Assembly: GCA_038363925.1 (NCBI GenBank)
Contig: JAQQWL010000011.1
Location: 62,001 to 126,000 of the forward strand
Reading direction: 5' to 3'
Source: Apiospora phragmitis
Taxonomy: Eukaryota; Ascomycota; Sordariomycetes; Amphisphaeriales; Apiosporaceae
DNA: 64,000 nucleotides
Position 1 is the stretch's first letter; each line of letters begins with the position of its first letter. A program made the translations under genes and the position numbers. Below, one piece after another: positions 24,245 through 35,166 of the stretch. Below the pieces are notes generated by a model. That model was given only the letters and a program-made list of their open reading frames with translations, searched no databases and was not told the origin of the DNA.

Positions 24245-25329
24245 TTGCTAAGACGCGCCCAGATGAATCACAAGCTTTTAATCTAGTTTCCTATGCCGAG
24301 TTCCACGTCGGAAGCCATGGACACAGCAGATACCACAAGTCACGTAGAGACGAGAACCAGGGATGTCCGAAGCTGACGATGAACTCGATGGTACCTTGGA
24401 ATATCAATACAGACGAAGGAGGACTGGCCAACAAGGAGAGTCTCTGACTTCAAGTGTCTTCATGGGATATGTCGCTATATGGTAGCTGAAGGAGGGAAGA
24501 AAATCCAAGAATCGGTCAGCCCGTTTATGATTGAAAAACTCCCCGGAATGCGTATTATCCCCAGCGCTCATGGTAGATGCCCCCCTTCAAGTGTCCCAGG
24601 GTGGAGAAGAGGAAGAACTTGGAAATGAATACCTCTGCGGTAAAAGCAAGGCCGAGAAGGATGCTCGCACCGGAGTCGTCCATGGACAACCAGGGCCGAT
24701 CGCAGCGCCACTCCAAGAGTAGAACCCCGACCTGCTGGTACGACACTTGTGAATAATTTCAGCCCATAATTCGCGCCTGCGAGTAGACAACGTGTACCTA
24801 TTGGATAGCCATAGATGTTTGGCAGGAGTACTCAATGGAAGGGGGTACGGATAGTGTTGACCAAGCCCCTGACTGCACCCTTGGCATTCTTAAAAATCAT
24901 ACCTGACCTGCTAGCCTCCAAAGCTTCGCTTGAGAACTACCTACGAAAGACTTTTTATGGGAGGCCGCAGAATTCATATACGACAGGGGACGTAAACATG
25001 GCAGATTTGACTGGGGTAAGCAGCTTTTAGCCCGTTGAAAAGTCATCAAGGGATGCGGCATAGAACGCAGATCTCAACCCCCCTATGAGACAATTCGACT
25101 CCAGGGTCATGTCTTGATAGCGATCAAAGGTGCCGGGGAGAATATTCCACTAGAGCAGCAGTAATCGACATATTTCAAATATAGGAAGTCAATTCGGTGA
25201 CGCTTTGGGCGTATCTTTCATGAACTAACAGTGAGACCAAGATTTCTGAGATCTATACGACTTCGAAGTAACATCGCAGACGGTCATATTCGGCGACAAC
25301 GATCAGAAAGAAGAATGTGCTTATGCGCG

Positions 25330-25642
25330 ATACGAACGAAAGCATCAACCGAGCGTGTTATTGATCAGCTTGGTGAAGTCGGGTTGCAATTAGAGGAACC
25401 CGATTCCCGAGAAGGATCAAGAGAGCCCTGATGAGGCGTTGGAATATGGTAACCTCATGTTCGATCTCCTTGTCCGGGCTTCTAGACCCGAATCGACATC
25501 GGAACAGGAGATGCATGCCTGGCTAGGTACCTTGGTGACCGACTTCTGTGCCTCCATGGGTTGCAGAAGCAACGACGACAAAATATCGCCACGCTTGTAC
25601 AGCGTTGCCTACATAATCATCTGCGGCAGTGGGTGTATATGA
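25330..25642 (+). pseudogene. Coding-like fragment, unknown
   Basis: Two overlapping frames on the plus strand (one ending at 25431, one from about 25400 to 25642) read as acidic, helical, natural-looking protein, for example LGEVGLQLEEPDS and then EYGNLMFDLLVRASRPEST. A single-base shift near 25405-25420 would join them. No family recognised and no convincing start or splice sites found; it may be a gene remnant. Confidence 0.25.
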
Positions 25643-26229
25643 GAGGCCCGACTTCTGTAGCACGTGTTCCTGCGTGACCCGTCGGCCCTAGTGCCTAGAC
25701 TCGGTACTGGCTGGTAGGACGGGGAAGGGACGTAAGCTGGGGAAGTGCACTCTACTCGGGTTTCTGCACGGGCTCCCGGCGGGTGACGAGATGGGGCTTC
25801 CGTCATTGGTGGTCTGCCAGCTTTTGGAGCGACCCGAATTGTAACCAACGGCAGCGACGCGGGTATTAACATTCGCAGGAAGCAACCTTGAAAGACGTTC
25901 CTTCCACCAGACCCTCTAACACTGACAACCATCACGGCCATGCTCCCTATGCTCCTTCCCTATAAAGTCCTGTCCTTGGTTCGAACTTGGTGGCCATTCT
26001 CTTTATCATTCGTCAAGCTTTAAATTATGAGCTTTCTCGTACCTTCTGTTTCACTTATTTCGTCGCTTCAAGCTGTAATGACTACTTTTTCTAAATAATA
26101 AATAATCCGAATATTTATTAGTTTTTAGGGATATTTATCAAAATGATATAAGAATTTAAATTTATCCACCTTTCGGCCCTTTTTCATTCCTCCCCATATA
26201 AGAATTACCCAAATAGCTGCTGACCCACC

Positions 26230-26355
26230 ATGGTTCGAAAGACCTTCTTCCTGTCGTTGGTCATCGGAGCGTTGGCTCACGTTGCCGGCGCGAAGGCAGG
26301 CCAGCACGGCAATGTCGTCCCCGGTTCCTACATCGTCGAGTTCGACGGTTCTCAG
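26230..26355 (+). pseudogene. Orphan first exon of a secreted subtilase (signal peptide plus start of I9 propeptide)
   Basis: The ATG at 26230 opens a 42-residue exon with a classic signal peptide (MVRKTFFLSLVIGALAHVAG). It is followed by VVPGSYIVEFDGSQ, the beginning of the inhibitor-I9 propeptide of fungal S8 subtilisin-like proteases. A GT donor follows at 26356. Downstream, candidate acceptors lead only to short frames with stops, and no catalytic Asp, His or Ser domain of a subtilase is present before the next gene at 26608. I read this as a truncated remnant of a protease gene; a small secreted propeptide-like product is less likely but possible. Confidence 0.6.
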
Positions 26356-26607
26356 GTAACAACCCTATCCTGCAAAGAATACAAATCATATGGGAGTAGG
26401 CGTGGCTGACACATCGACGCCTAATAATGAAATCTGGGGAATGCCAGGCCATGTCTTGTCGTCATGAAGCTCCAGAAGCCCCTCCATTGACGTAGCCGAG
26501 CCGCATGTGCTCGTTCTACACTGTGCCAATCTGACAACCTGCATTAGCTACCCCGAGTCGGCACTTGACAGACAGATCTCATCGAGCAAGACTTCTTTCC
26601 AACCAAC

Positions 26608-27842
26608 ATGCTCCGACTCTTCTCAAGTACCAGATCTTCGTTCGTACGCAGTGCATTCAGACCTTTGACGCCCATCAACATCATCCCCAAAGCAACCATG
26701 GCAACAGGTAAGAGGATGTTGACAGTCGGAACCTTTGCCAGAAAACAATTGACGCTCATTGACAAATCCTCCATTGCAGGACAAGCGAGCAACCAGGACC
26801 TCCGCGCCAGCGCCCTGTTCGACGTGTCGCACGTGACGGCCGTCGTCACGGGCGGCGCGACGGGCATCGGGCTCATGATCACGCAGGCGCTGCAGTCCAA
26901 CGGCGCCAAGGTGTACATCACGGGCCGCCGGCAGGAGGTGCTGGACCGGACGGTCCAGATGTACAGCACGGGGCCCGGGCAGATCATCGCGCTGCCGGGC
27001 GATGTCAGCAAGAAGAGCGAGGCCGTGCGGCTCGCCAGGGAGATTGAGGGGAGGGAGCCCAAGGGGATTCAGTTATTGGTGAACAATGCGGGGATTGCGC
27101 GGGATAATGATACGCGGTACAGTAAGCATTCTGTCTCTGCCCGTGCGGGTGGTGGTTCATCTCTCAATTGGAGTTGGGGCTGGTAAGGGGTCTGGGGTTG
27201 CAACGGGGATTAACATGCGCGCAGCGAATAACGGACAGCCCGACATGAGCGACGCCAAGGCCATCTCGGAGCATTTCCTCAAGAGCTCGGAAGAGCAGTG
27301 GCTCGAGACGATGCAGACCAACGTCGCGGGCGCCTACTTCATGTCGATGGCCTTCCTGCCGCTCCTCGCCAAAGGCCGCGAGACCACGCCCGGCTACTCG
27401 TCGCAGGTGGTGACGGTGTCGTCCATCTCGGGCGCCATGAAGGGGCCCAGCATGGGCCAGCCGGCCTACGCGACCTCGAAAGCGGCCGCGACGCACCTGA
27501 GCCGGATGCTGGCCACCCTGTTCAAAGAGGTCAAGGTCCGCGTCAACGTCATCGCGCCGGGCTTGTTCCCGAGCGAGATGACGGCGGGGAAATCGGGCGA
27601 CGACAACAAGAGCACGCTCGAGACGAAGCCGACGAACCCGGCGGGGCGCACGGGGAAGGATGCGGACATGGCGGCGACGATTTTGTTCTTGGCGGGGCGG
27701 GGTGGGTTGTTTTATAATGGGCAGATTGTTTACCCGGATGGAGGTGAGTTTGGTTGATTGATTGACTTGGCCTGAGATGAATGAATGCTAACTTTGGTGA
27801 CTACCAGGATCTACACTTATTCAACCTGCGGTTAATAACTAG
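26608..27842 (+). CDS. Short-chain dehydrogenase/reductase (four exons)
   Basis: NAD(P)-dependent oxidoreductase of the classical SDR family, resembling fungal proteins annotated as RhlG-like 3-oxoacyl-ACP reductases; the substrate is not known. Exons: 26608-26707, 26780-27121, 27225-27743, 27808-27842, giving 331 residues. Motifs: cofactor-binding TGGATGIG, NNAG (LLVNNAGIA), catalytic Ser in VTVSSISG, and YxxxK as YATSK. The extreme N-terminus (MLRLFSSTRSSFVRSAF) is rich in Arg/Ser, lacks acids and looks like a mitochondrial presequence. A second in-frame ATG at 26698 would yield a protein without it. Intron 1 is 72 bases and contains no stop in frame, so its retention would add 24 residues. 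No frameshift in this gene. Confidence 0.92.
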
Positions 27843-28112
27843 ATAGACACACGACCAGTAGACTCTAGAATCCTGAGATATGACACCTGACTGCATTTGA
27901 CTCATCGGTTCTTCCGTGCTATACGAAGTAATCAGTCTGTATACCGCTGCGTGCTTTTAATAATGTGGCTATGATAAGAGGTCACTTGCCGTTATTCCTA
28001 AGAGATGAGGAAGCAAAGAATGGAAGCCCACCGATTTAATTAGAGACACGTAAGCTATCTAGACTATAATAAGCAAGTCTTATACCATCATCCGAAGTCG
28101 AAACCCCCTAAG
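27843..28112. other. Spacer before tRNA-Gly
   Basis: AT-rich, nothing recognised beyond the presumed 3' end of the dehydrogenase transcript. Confidence 0.4.
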
Positions 28113-28183
28113 GCACTAGTGGTTTAGTGGTAAAATCCATCGTTGCCATCGATGGGCCCCGCGTTCGATTCGCGGCTAGTGCA
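28113..28183 (+). tRNA. tRNA-Gly (anticodon GCC)
   Basis: 71 bases fold as a full cloverleaf. The acceptor stem is GCACTAG paired with CTAGTGC, with discriminator A. The D arm contains the A-box (TGGTTTAGTGG), and the anticodon stem CATCG/CGATG encloses the loop TTGCCAT. The T arm contains GTTCGATTC (B-box). No intron. A T5 tract at 28193-28197 is a suitable RNA polymerase III terminator. Confidence 0.96.
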
Positions 28184-28192
28184 AGTCCACGA

Positions 28193-28197
28193 TTTTT
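28193..28197 (+). terminator. RNA polymerase III terminator of tRNA-Gly
   Basis: Five T ten bases after the tRNA 3' end, followed by further T-rich runs as back-up. Confidence 0.7.
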
Positions 28198-29471
28198 GCT
28201 TCTTTTTCTTTTGCACCTTGCTGGAATTTAATATAGTTTCCATCTCGCGATCAATACTCAACTAAAGCACGACACCACCATGGCTTGCCAATGGCATATT
28301 TGATTGTCTCGGCGTTTAACGATTGATCTTGTAGAAGCCTGGGCTGACCACAGCGAAAACCCGCCTCTTCACCTACTGAGCGCTATCGAGGCCGCAGCTC
28401 AACTGTACCTTCTACACTGATGAACCTCAAGTTGGGATACCTGCATTGCCTTCAGTTCGAGGTATACAAATGATATCCTGACATGTATGCCGTCATGTCC
28501 TGGGCCAGCTGATGTACATCAAGCCAAGTCGGCCTGTCGGGCTGAATTCTACCATCCCTCAAATCTTGACCCAATCAACTGGGAGCTCAATGATAACTGG
28601 GACTCCAAGTGACCTTGCAAGCCTACTCTGCATGTCTCCACACACATATCCAAGTATCGAGGCCCGGGATTCTCGGATGGGGCTGTACGGAACTTGCATC
28701 GAAGAAAGAGGATGGGATGGGGCTACTAGAATCGGCCGAGTCAGCGAGGCCCGAAGACCACCCGTCCACTCCAAGCAGCTTACCGACGGCGACTGGGCGA
28801 TCGGTGGAGGTGTGAGACAATCCACTCCGACAGCCGCCTTAAGTCAGCGATGCAGGTAGTATCTGATTGGACCCTTCAGTTGTGACCAACCAGTCAAGAG
28901 ATGTCCGAGCCCGGGCGCCATGATCAGGCACTGTATAGGTCATCAATTGTCGACAAGTCCAACTTGTGGTCGTGTGAGAGCGCTGAGACAGATTCGACGT
29001 CGATGCCTGTCTGGAAGGTTGATGCATTGGGAAAGGGAATGTCGTTTTAGTGGTATCAACAGGCTATACAGGCCCCCTTTTTCGCCCTCGAACGGGATAT
29101 GGGCATTGGCAGTAGCTGTGCGGAGAGTATCTCGAAACCAGACGAACTATGTGCTCATCAAAACACCAGCAAGTGATGAAGAGCAAGTTCGAGTTTCGTA
29201 GTCCCCCCTTCCCAGGCGGGATCTTGGCGTGACCGTGAGGGCTCCATAGGCTAGGAGCTATGGATTCAATCCATATGTTGTTATTGTTTTTGTATTATTT
29301 AAGGTCTAGGGTGCGTACAAGTGGACGAGGCGGTGAAGTTTGTTGCCTTAACACACTTTAGAGTCGACGAGCACGCCCCCTGGCACGACCATTGCTCCAT
29401 GCAGCCAGTAAAACAGCAGGAACTCAACGGGAGCCCATTGGAAGTCATGGTCCTTCCGGATCGTACCCTCG
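28198..29471. other. Intergenic region, no supported gene
   Basis: Several 60-115 residue frames overlap on both strands around 28510-29200 but show no domain, signal peptide or splice logic. Part of 29299-29471 may be the continuation of the minus-strand gene described next. Confidence 0.4.
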
Positions 29472-30029
29472 CTATACAAGGGTACGGGTCTTCGCAGTCT
29501 TCTTGGCTTCTGCAAGCGGCCCTGGGCAGTTGCTGTGGCAGCCATTCTCCTCGATGAAGGCCCCCTCGCACCCTAAATCGCAGTAGTATGGGTCTGCCTG
29601 TTTCGTAACCGAAGGTGTTATAGCAGTCTGGGCTAGCTCCTTGGCCGTGGTCGGAGTTGCCATGTTATTTCCGGTAGAGCCTGGTGAAGCTGCCTTCTCG
29701 TTTGATGACCTGAGCACCCGAGGAAGATAATTACTCATCAGTACGTGAAGAAACAGGATGTATTGTATGTGGATAGGCTCGACTCACGGTGGGTTGGAAC
29801 CCCCTTTCAGGCCCAAGCTCAGACCCAAACTCAAGCTCACGATAGCCACGATCGCGACCACAGCAAGGGCTGCCATCGCCTGTCCTCGATGTCTTTCGAA
29901 CCACATCTGCACATTACTATCGGTGTTGTTGATCTGGGGGCCATTGTGCTGGGGTCCTTCGCCGCGATGGTCATTGTGTCTATAACTTGGTCTAATCGAG
30001 AATTGCCGTAGTGGCGACCGTTGCGACAT
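29472..30029 (-). CDS. Single-span membrane protein with Cys-containing extracellular part
   Basis: Exons on the minus strand: 30029-29788 and 29709-29472 (intron GT-AG, 78 bases); 159 residues as read. An Arg/Asn/His-rich cytosolic N-terminus of about 50 residues is followed by one strong membrane helix (AMAALAVVAIVAIVSLSLGL). Then comes a Ser/Thr/Pro-rich linker and a short domain with CDLGCEG and CHSNCPG motifs, likely disulfide-bonded outside the cell. This N-in single-anchor plan is common among uncharacterised fungal surface proteins. The frame stops at 29472. Immediately after it, another frame stays open to 29348 with aromatic, protein-like sequence (EFLLFYWLHG), so a frameshift may have cut the true C-terminus short. 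Function unknown. Confidence 0.6.
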
Positions 30030-31087
30030 GGCCTGGATTGGCTCATATGCAGTGGTATGGAGCAAGTGTACCGTAACACGAGTTTCTGTGTGTGGTGAAG
30101 GTACTGGGCCTAGGATCTTCGGCTAGATCTTCCAGATCCAGCTCGGATCAGAACATGAGTGGTTGGATGGATCGAAACAAAAGCAGAAACGAGCTCTATA
30201 ACTCAACGGGGGAGTGGGTGATTAATTATCCACGTCGATGTTCGTGGATGCAAAAAAGAACCATATCGGGAACATGCTAAAATTAGTGTCCTGGAACGTG
30301 GTATTGGTGGCATCGCCCCCTTAATGACACAACCCCCATGCCGGTACTACCTATTATAGAAACCCCCAATGCTCTGCCTCCACTGGCGGCTAACTTTTGA
30401 GGCTCTTACTCCGATTCAATTCCATCTCAAGCCGAGTTGAGGGATGGCATTAGTCATAATGTCGCGGATTCATCTTGCTAACCTCGTTGTAAAATATCCC
30501 AGGAGAGAAGTACGATGAGAGGGAAATGAAATACCCAACCACCACCCAGTTCTAGGTTTAGAGAGGCACGCAGCCTTATCACGTTTGCCAACGGCCCAAT
30601 GATGAGGCTGTGTCTACAGAGAGCGGTAAACACATAAAATCATTTCTGATTCCCTCTTTGTACGGGCGTACGGATCCCTGCGATCCTTAATATGCAACGG
30701 AAATACGGGGAACTATTATTTCTGGGTTGCTTGCTGACGCCTGGTGATGTCATTTTTCTCTTTTTAATCAGTGGAAGAAAAACAGGGTCGACTCCCCCAA
30801 GGCTGTCCAAATAGCCTGACTGCAGCAGAGCTCCGACCGGACATCAGGCTCTCGGTTTGCCAACGCATATGCATGGCGGTTCACTGCATCGCCCGGCAGC
30901 CTTCTCTCCTCCGGCGATCCTATAAGCCCATCTCAATGACCCCGACGTTACTTGAAACGCTTGTCCTTCACACCATGTTCTCCGACTGCAACGCTAATAT
31001 CTTACGTCTAATGGATTTTAATATGCTTTCCCGTGCTACTTGCTAGTAAGGACTATCGGCCAGGTTTGGTCTCATCTTACTGCTGTT
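30030..31087. other. Intergenic region between divergent genes
   Basis: Shared upstream region of the minus-strand membrane protein and the plus-strand HeLo-like protein. No motif that I can support. Confidence 0.4.
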
Positions 31088-32133
31088 ATGGCAGACGTGC
31101 TCGCCCTCGTGGTCACTGCTGCCCAAGCAGCAGAGTACTGCCTAAAACTATGCGGTCTTTTTGAACGTCTCTATCACGCCACAGAGACCTCACGAAACTA
31201 CCGGCAAAGGATTCAAGAGCTGGCCCCCCTCCTCCAGAAAATCACACAGGATCCATCCTTCAACACACCTGAAATAGTGGACTGCACCCGGTCTCTTGCA
31301 GCCACCCTCGAGCCTTTCAACTCTCTCGATAAGAAGCGAAGGGGCCGGTTTCTCACCTCGATTGCCTTTGCGGTTAGAGAGAAAAGCCTCAGTCGCACTT
31401 TTGATTCAATCGAGGAGAAGAAGAGCACTCTTTCCTTGTATATTACTATCATTACCAAGAACGAGATCTGCACCGAATTAAGATATCGCCCCCGACCGCC
31501 TCAAACAAACTCCCAGAGATACGGGATTAAGTGTACGGAAGTCGACGCCGACGAGCTCGCTCCAGTCCAGAGACAGCGACCGGGGATTTCGCGCTGGTCC
31601 AGACCGAGGGCACCAATAATGTCATCATCAAGGCCTCACGGTCCCAAGGTGAGCAAACAAGCGAGATGTTGGATATGATGCATGACCCCTCATTCTTCTC
31701 CGAGCAGGGCATTCAGCCTAATTCCCACACCGAGGCCAATAACAAACAGCTGTCGGCCGAGTCAGACGCCATACCACCAGCCACCATCGACGCCACCGGT
31801 GATGCGCAGCCTTGTGGAAATGCAGCCGGCCAACTAGTCGCCTATCAAGGCAACACAATGTCAGGGCGCGGAAGCATGCACAACGGCGCTACCGTGGGAA
31901 GTGACCACAAAGGCGAGACCAAGATTCAGGCGAAGACTTATCACGGCAACGTCATGGAACCATACAAAGCCACCGAAGAACAGCCCGAAGAGGAGGCGCC
32001 CAGCGCTAAAGACAACAAGATGCACAACGGTGTAGACTTTCAAGATGGGCGCGCGGTTGAACACGGCACCAACTGGGTGGGGAATCATATGAAGACGCAT
32101 GGTAAGATGGAAAATGGGGACTTCATAGCTTAA
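31088..32133 (+). CDS. HeLo/STAND-N-terminal-like helical protein with repeated C-terminal motif
   Basis: Proposed exons: 31088-31437 and 31566-32133 (intron GTATAT...CTCCAG, 128 bases), giving 305 residues. The first 117 residues are all-helical. They resemble the N-terminal domains of fungal STAND/HeLo-like proteins: a hydrophobic first helix (VLALVVTAAQAAEYCLKLC), a LAPLLQKI helix and a terminal LDKKRRGRF/EKKSTL coiled segment. The remainder is Gly/Asn/His/Gln-rich and likely disordered. It contains a repeat of the form MHNG-x(16-19)-GN-x-M (MHNG at about 221 and 269; GNxM at about 212, 244 and 289). Such Gly/Asn-rich repeated tails on HeLo-like proteins recall fungal amyloid-signalling motifs, but I cannot assign it to HET-s, sigma or PP types. 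The splice model is the least certain part; a frameshift is the alternative. Confidence 0.6.
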
Positions 32134-33371
32134 TTAGCTAGAGTAGGGCTATTCAGGACGGAGGGGGGGGGGGAAATCGCCCTACATATTGGGAAGGGGG
32201 GTGCGGAGGCTGCTCGTATTGGATCAATTCCGTCATTGCCATGCGTACGGGACTCACACCGGGATTCAGTCGTTACCGTTATGTCCCCTTTACTTACTTC
32301 CAACGCACACGCTCTTTAAATTACTAGCTAGAAGAACACATTCTTTAAAAATCATATGGTACATGTCTAGTACGTATACCGAGAACCTTGGTCGACTGTT
32401 AAATAGGAGTGATCAAATGACAAGGGGGGAGGGGGGACATGGGCACCATGCGTGGGGATCTATATTCCTTAGTACCTTACGTGCGCCTCGACACCGAAGC
32501 TGAAGATTAAGTCTAAATCGATTTACTTACGGACCCATCCTAAATGCAAGTAATCTTGCTTTCTTTTGAACACACTGATCCCATGACGGACCGAAATAAA
32601 CATTGGGGGTTTAAATTACGTAGGTCTCTTAGTAAGTCCACACGACTCTGTGAAAGTATTTGAGTTCCTACGGTCCTACGTGTATGGCATTGCTCATGGC
32701 TGCGGTCTCCTAAGTCGACACAAAGAGCAAATCTTCAAGTGCATTCTTGAGCTCGGCTGAACATCCGTCCTCCCAAGGTATGCATGGGGTAATGAACTGA
32801 CAGCGCCATGAAACGGTCAAGTGTAGCCTTATGTAATAAAACCCGTTGTATCGACAAGGGCCTGTAGAGACCTTGCTACCATGGCTTTACTATTGATCCT
32901 TGTTCTCGGCAAGCTCCGGTCCAATTCGATGAGTAGCCCCCCTTTTCTGACATCAGCATTATTATTAGCGAGATGCCCAAGATCTGGAATCGGATGTCCA
33001 GTCCTTGATCTTGGTTGTCGGTTGCTTACCGAAAATGCAAGCCACGCATTTCTTGGGCATCCAAAGCGTCTCGCTATATCCGAACACCAGGCTGGCGACG
33101 CCCCCATCAAGATTGAGACGCGTCGCAGTTCTCGAAACCAATGTAAACTCTCCTATCTGCGGTAACGTCACCTTTCTATTGATAGAACATCTTATGCCAA
33201 GCCGAAGGGGCTTCACGAATGTACTCATACTGGGAAGTGGCATATAGGGTGTCAGAGAAACTAGTTAGCATCCCACAACCGTGGTTTCTTATAAGTGATG
33301 TTCTCTAAGCGTCGTGAACTCCACTCGATACGGGCATTGTAGTCCAAACAGAGCTCAGATGCCGTCCAACC
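32134..33371. other. Intergenic region, no supported gene
   Basis: Contains an 11-base G run near 32163-32173. A 92-residue minus-strand frame at 32965-33243 reads somewhat like protein but has no recognisable domain or splice sites, so it is not called. Confidence 0.4.
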
Positions 33372-35166
33372 TTACTCCACGTGGGAAATCTTGAAACCGC
33401 CTGGGACTCTTGTCTGGAAGAAACCCCACTGGTCATATTTGGCTGAGACCTGTTTCATGAAGGCTATATTCTGTTTTGCGAAAATCATGGTCAGTAAAAC
33501 TCTCACAACAGGGGGAATAGAGCTTTGTGGGGATCTAACCTCCGCACCGTAAGACTTGATAGGGTCTTGTTTTTCATTGACATAGTTGATGTACCGCCAC
33601 TGCGTCGCCGCGTCGATGGCCTCGGCGTACGCCTCGAGCTCCTCCGTGATGGCGCCAATCCTGCGCTGGAACAGGGCCTCAGCCTCGGGCGTCCGCGCGA
33701 ACGCCTCGCCGAGCCAGACAATCGCGTCCTCGGTGAGGCTCTCGTCCATGCCCAGCACGTTGCCGCCGGGGTTCTTCTGCGCGTAGTGCCGGGGCAGCTG
33801 CTGGAAGACGAAGATCAACCGGTCCACGTCGCCCAGGGCGTCCTGGGTCTCGTCGATTAGCGTTTCCCACAGCTCGGTCGCCTTGTCGATGACGAGCTTG
33901 TTGTTCTGGAAGCATAGGGAGAACCATACGTAGCTTAGCACAGAAAACAAACACAGGTTAGTTAAAGAATACCAAACAGATGTAGGATCGTTGTGAGGTT
34001 GCAAAACTCACCGGTCGCCCCTTTCGTCAGACATGGCGGCCACTAACTCGCCGTACGTCTGGGTTGCCCGGCCGTCGGCGAGCCAGGGCACCTCGGCCAT
34101 GGGCTCGAACGATGTTGAGTTGGTGATGCCGTCCGTGTTGACAAGGACCGACGAGACCGTTGAAGTGCGATTTGCCGGGTCATACATGTAGAGCACGATC
34201 TGGCTGTCGGCGGGGTTCTGCTCGTTGATGTCAATCAGGCGAATGAATGACTCGACGATGGTGTCTTTCTGGTCCCAAGCGGCCGTAACCATTCCACCGT
34301 AAAGATCGCCTGCTGTGAATGCAGCAAAGTCGAACCTGGTCACGATGCCAAAGTTGCCGCTGCCTCCTTTGAGAGCCTTGAAGAGGTCCGCGTTTTCCTC
34401 ATCGTTTGCATTCACGATATGGCCGGTGGCTAGTACGACTTCGAAATTCGTCACATCGTCACAGGCGAAGCCGCGCCTGCCGGAATGGAAGGACAAGCCG
34501 CCACCGAGAGTTAGGCCGGCGACGCCCACGGTGCCGACACGGCCTGCAGTGATAGAGAGTCCGTACTTTTCGATTTCAAGAAGGGCGGATGCCCATCTTG
34601 AGCCGGCACCGACAGAAGCAATAGGCTAAAGGTGGCTTCAGTCAGCTCAAGCTCTGATGTCTAGGCAAAGAAATACAGTTTCAAACTCACAGCCCTGTTG
34701 GGCTCGTTTGGCTGGTGAACTTCTGTCTGGTTGAGAAGACTCAAGTCTATCGTCACACCACCAGCAACATTGTTGTTGGGCCAAATACTGTGGCCGCCAC
34801 CCCGAACGGCAACGTTGCCCGAAAGAGGTTTCCACAAGACCCGGATGGCTTTAGAGACGTCATCCGCAGTTCGCGGTTGGAAGACACAGGCCGGTTTGAT
34901 TTCGCGGACGTCGAGAGAGTAGTAAGAGTCGAGACTAGCCTGATAGCCGCTGCCGGGAGTGGAGGGGAACAGTATGTTATCTCCCAGTCCCGTATCAACG
35001 AGGGCTTGGCACTGCACCGTCATATTAGAAAATACGCGTACAGGCGCGTGATCGGACCGCGTATCGGGTAACTTACGCCAAGTAAATTATCGGGTGCCGT
35101 TGCGGCGGTCTCGGCAGCCACAACAACCAAGGCTGTGACAGCGGTATGGATCAGGGTGGGACGCAT
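33372..35166 (-). CDS. Secreted FAD-linked oxidase, berberine-bridge-enzyme type (five exons)
   Basis: Exons on the minus strand: 35166-35077, 35011-34691, 34625-34012, 33933-33540, 33470-33372; 505 residues, all in phase. The N-terminus (MRPTLIHTAVTALVVVAAETA) is a signal peptide, so the enzyme is probably secreted. The PCMH-type FAD domain shows the covalent-flavin motif VRGGGHS with His104, then GSRWAS, ITAGRVGTVGVAGLTLGGG and a GSGNFGIVTRFDF block. The C-terminal BBE segment ends in MKQVSAKYDQWGFF. The second covalent anchor (Cys in the G-x-C-P-T/S-VG loop of bicovalent enzymes) is absent, so a single histidyl-FAD bond is expected. Such enzymes oxidise sugars, alkaloid-like or polyketide substrates; which one here is unknown. 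No partner biosynthetic genes adjoin it. Confidence 0.9.

Larger units (their letters stand above)
22584..26229. other. Gene-poor stretch with coding-like fragments
   Basis: No complete gene could be assembled. Two fragments have protein character and are listed separately (minus 23969-24244 and plus about 25330-25640). Simple repeats occur at 23043-23062 (ATGTG-type), 23092-23104 (13 G) and 23461-23490 (TGTATG-type). The segment 26030-26170 is strikingly AT-rich compared with its surroundings. The 5' part should hold the aminopeptidase promoter. Confidence 0.5.
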
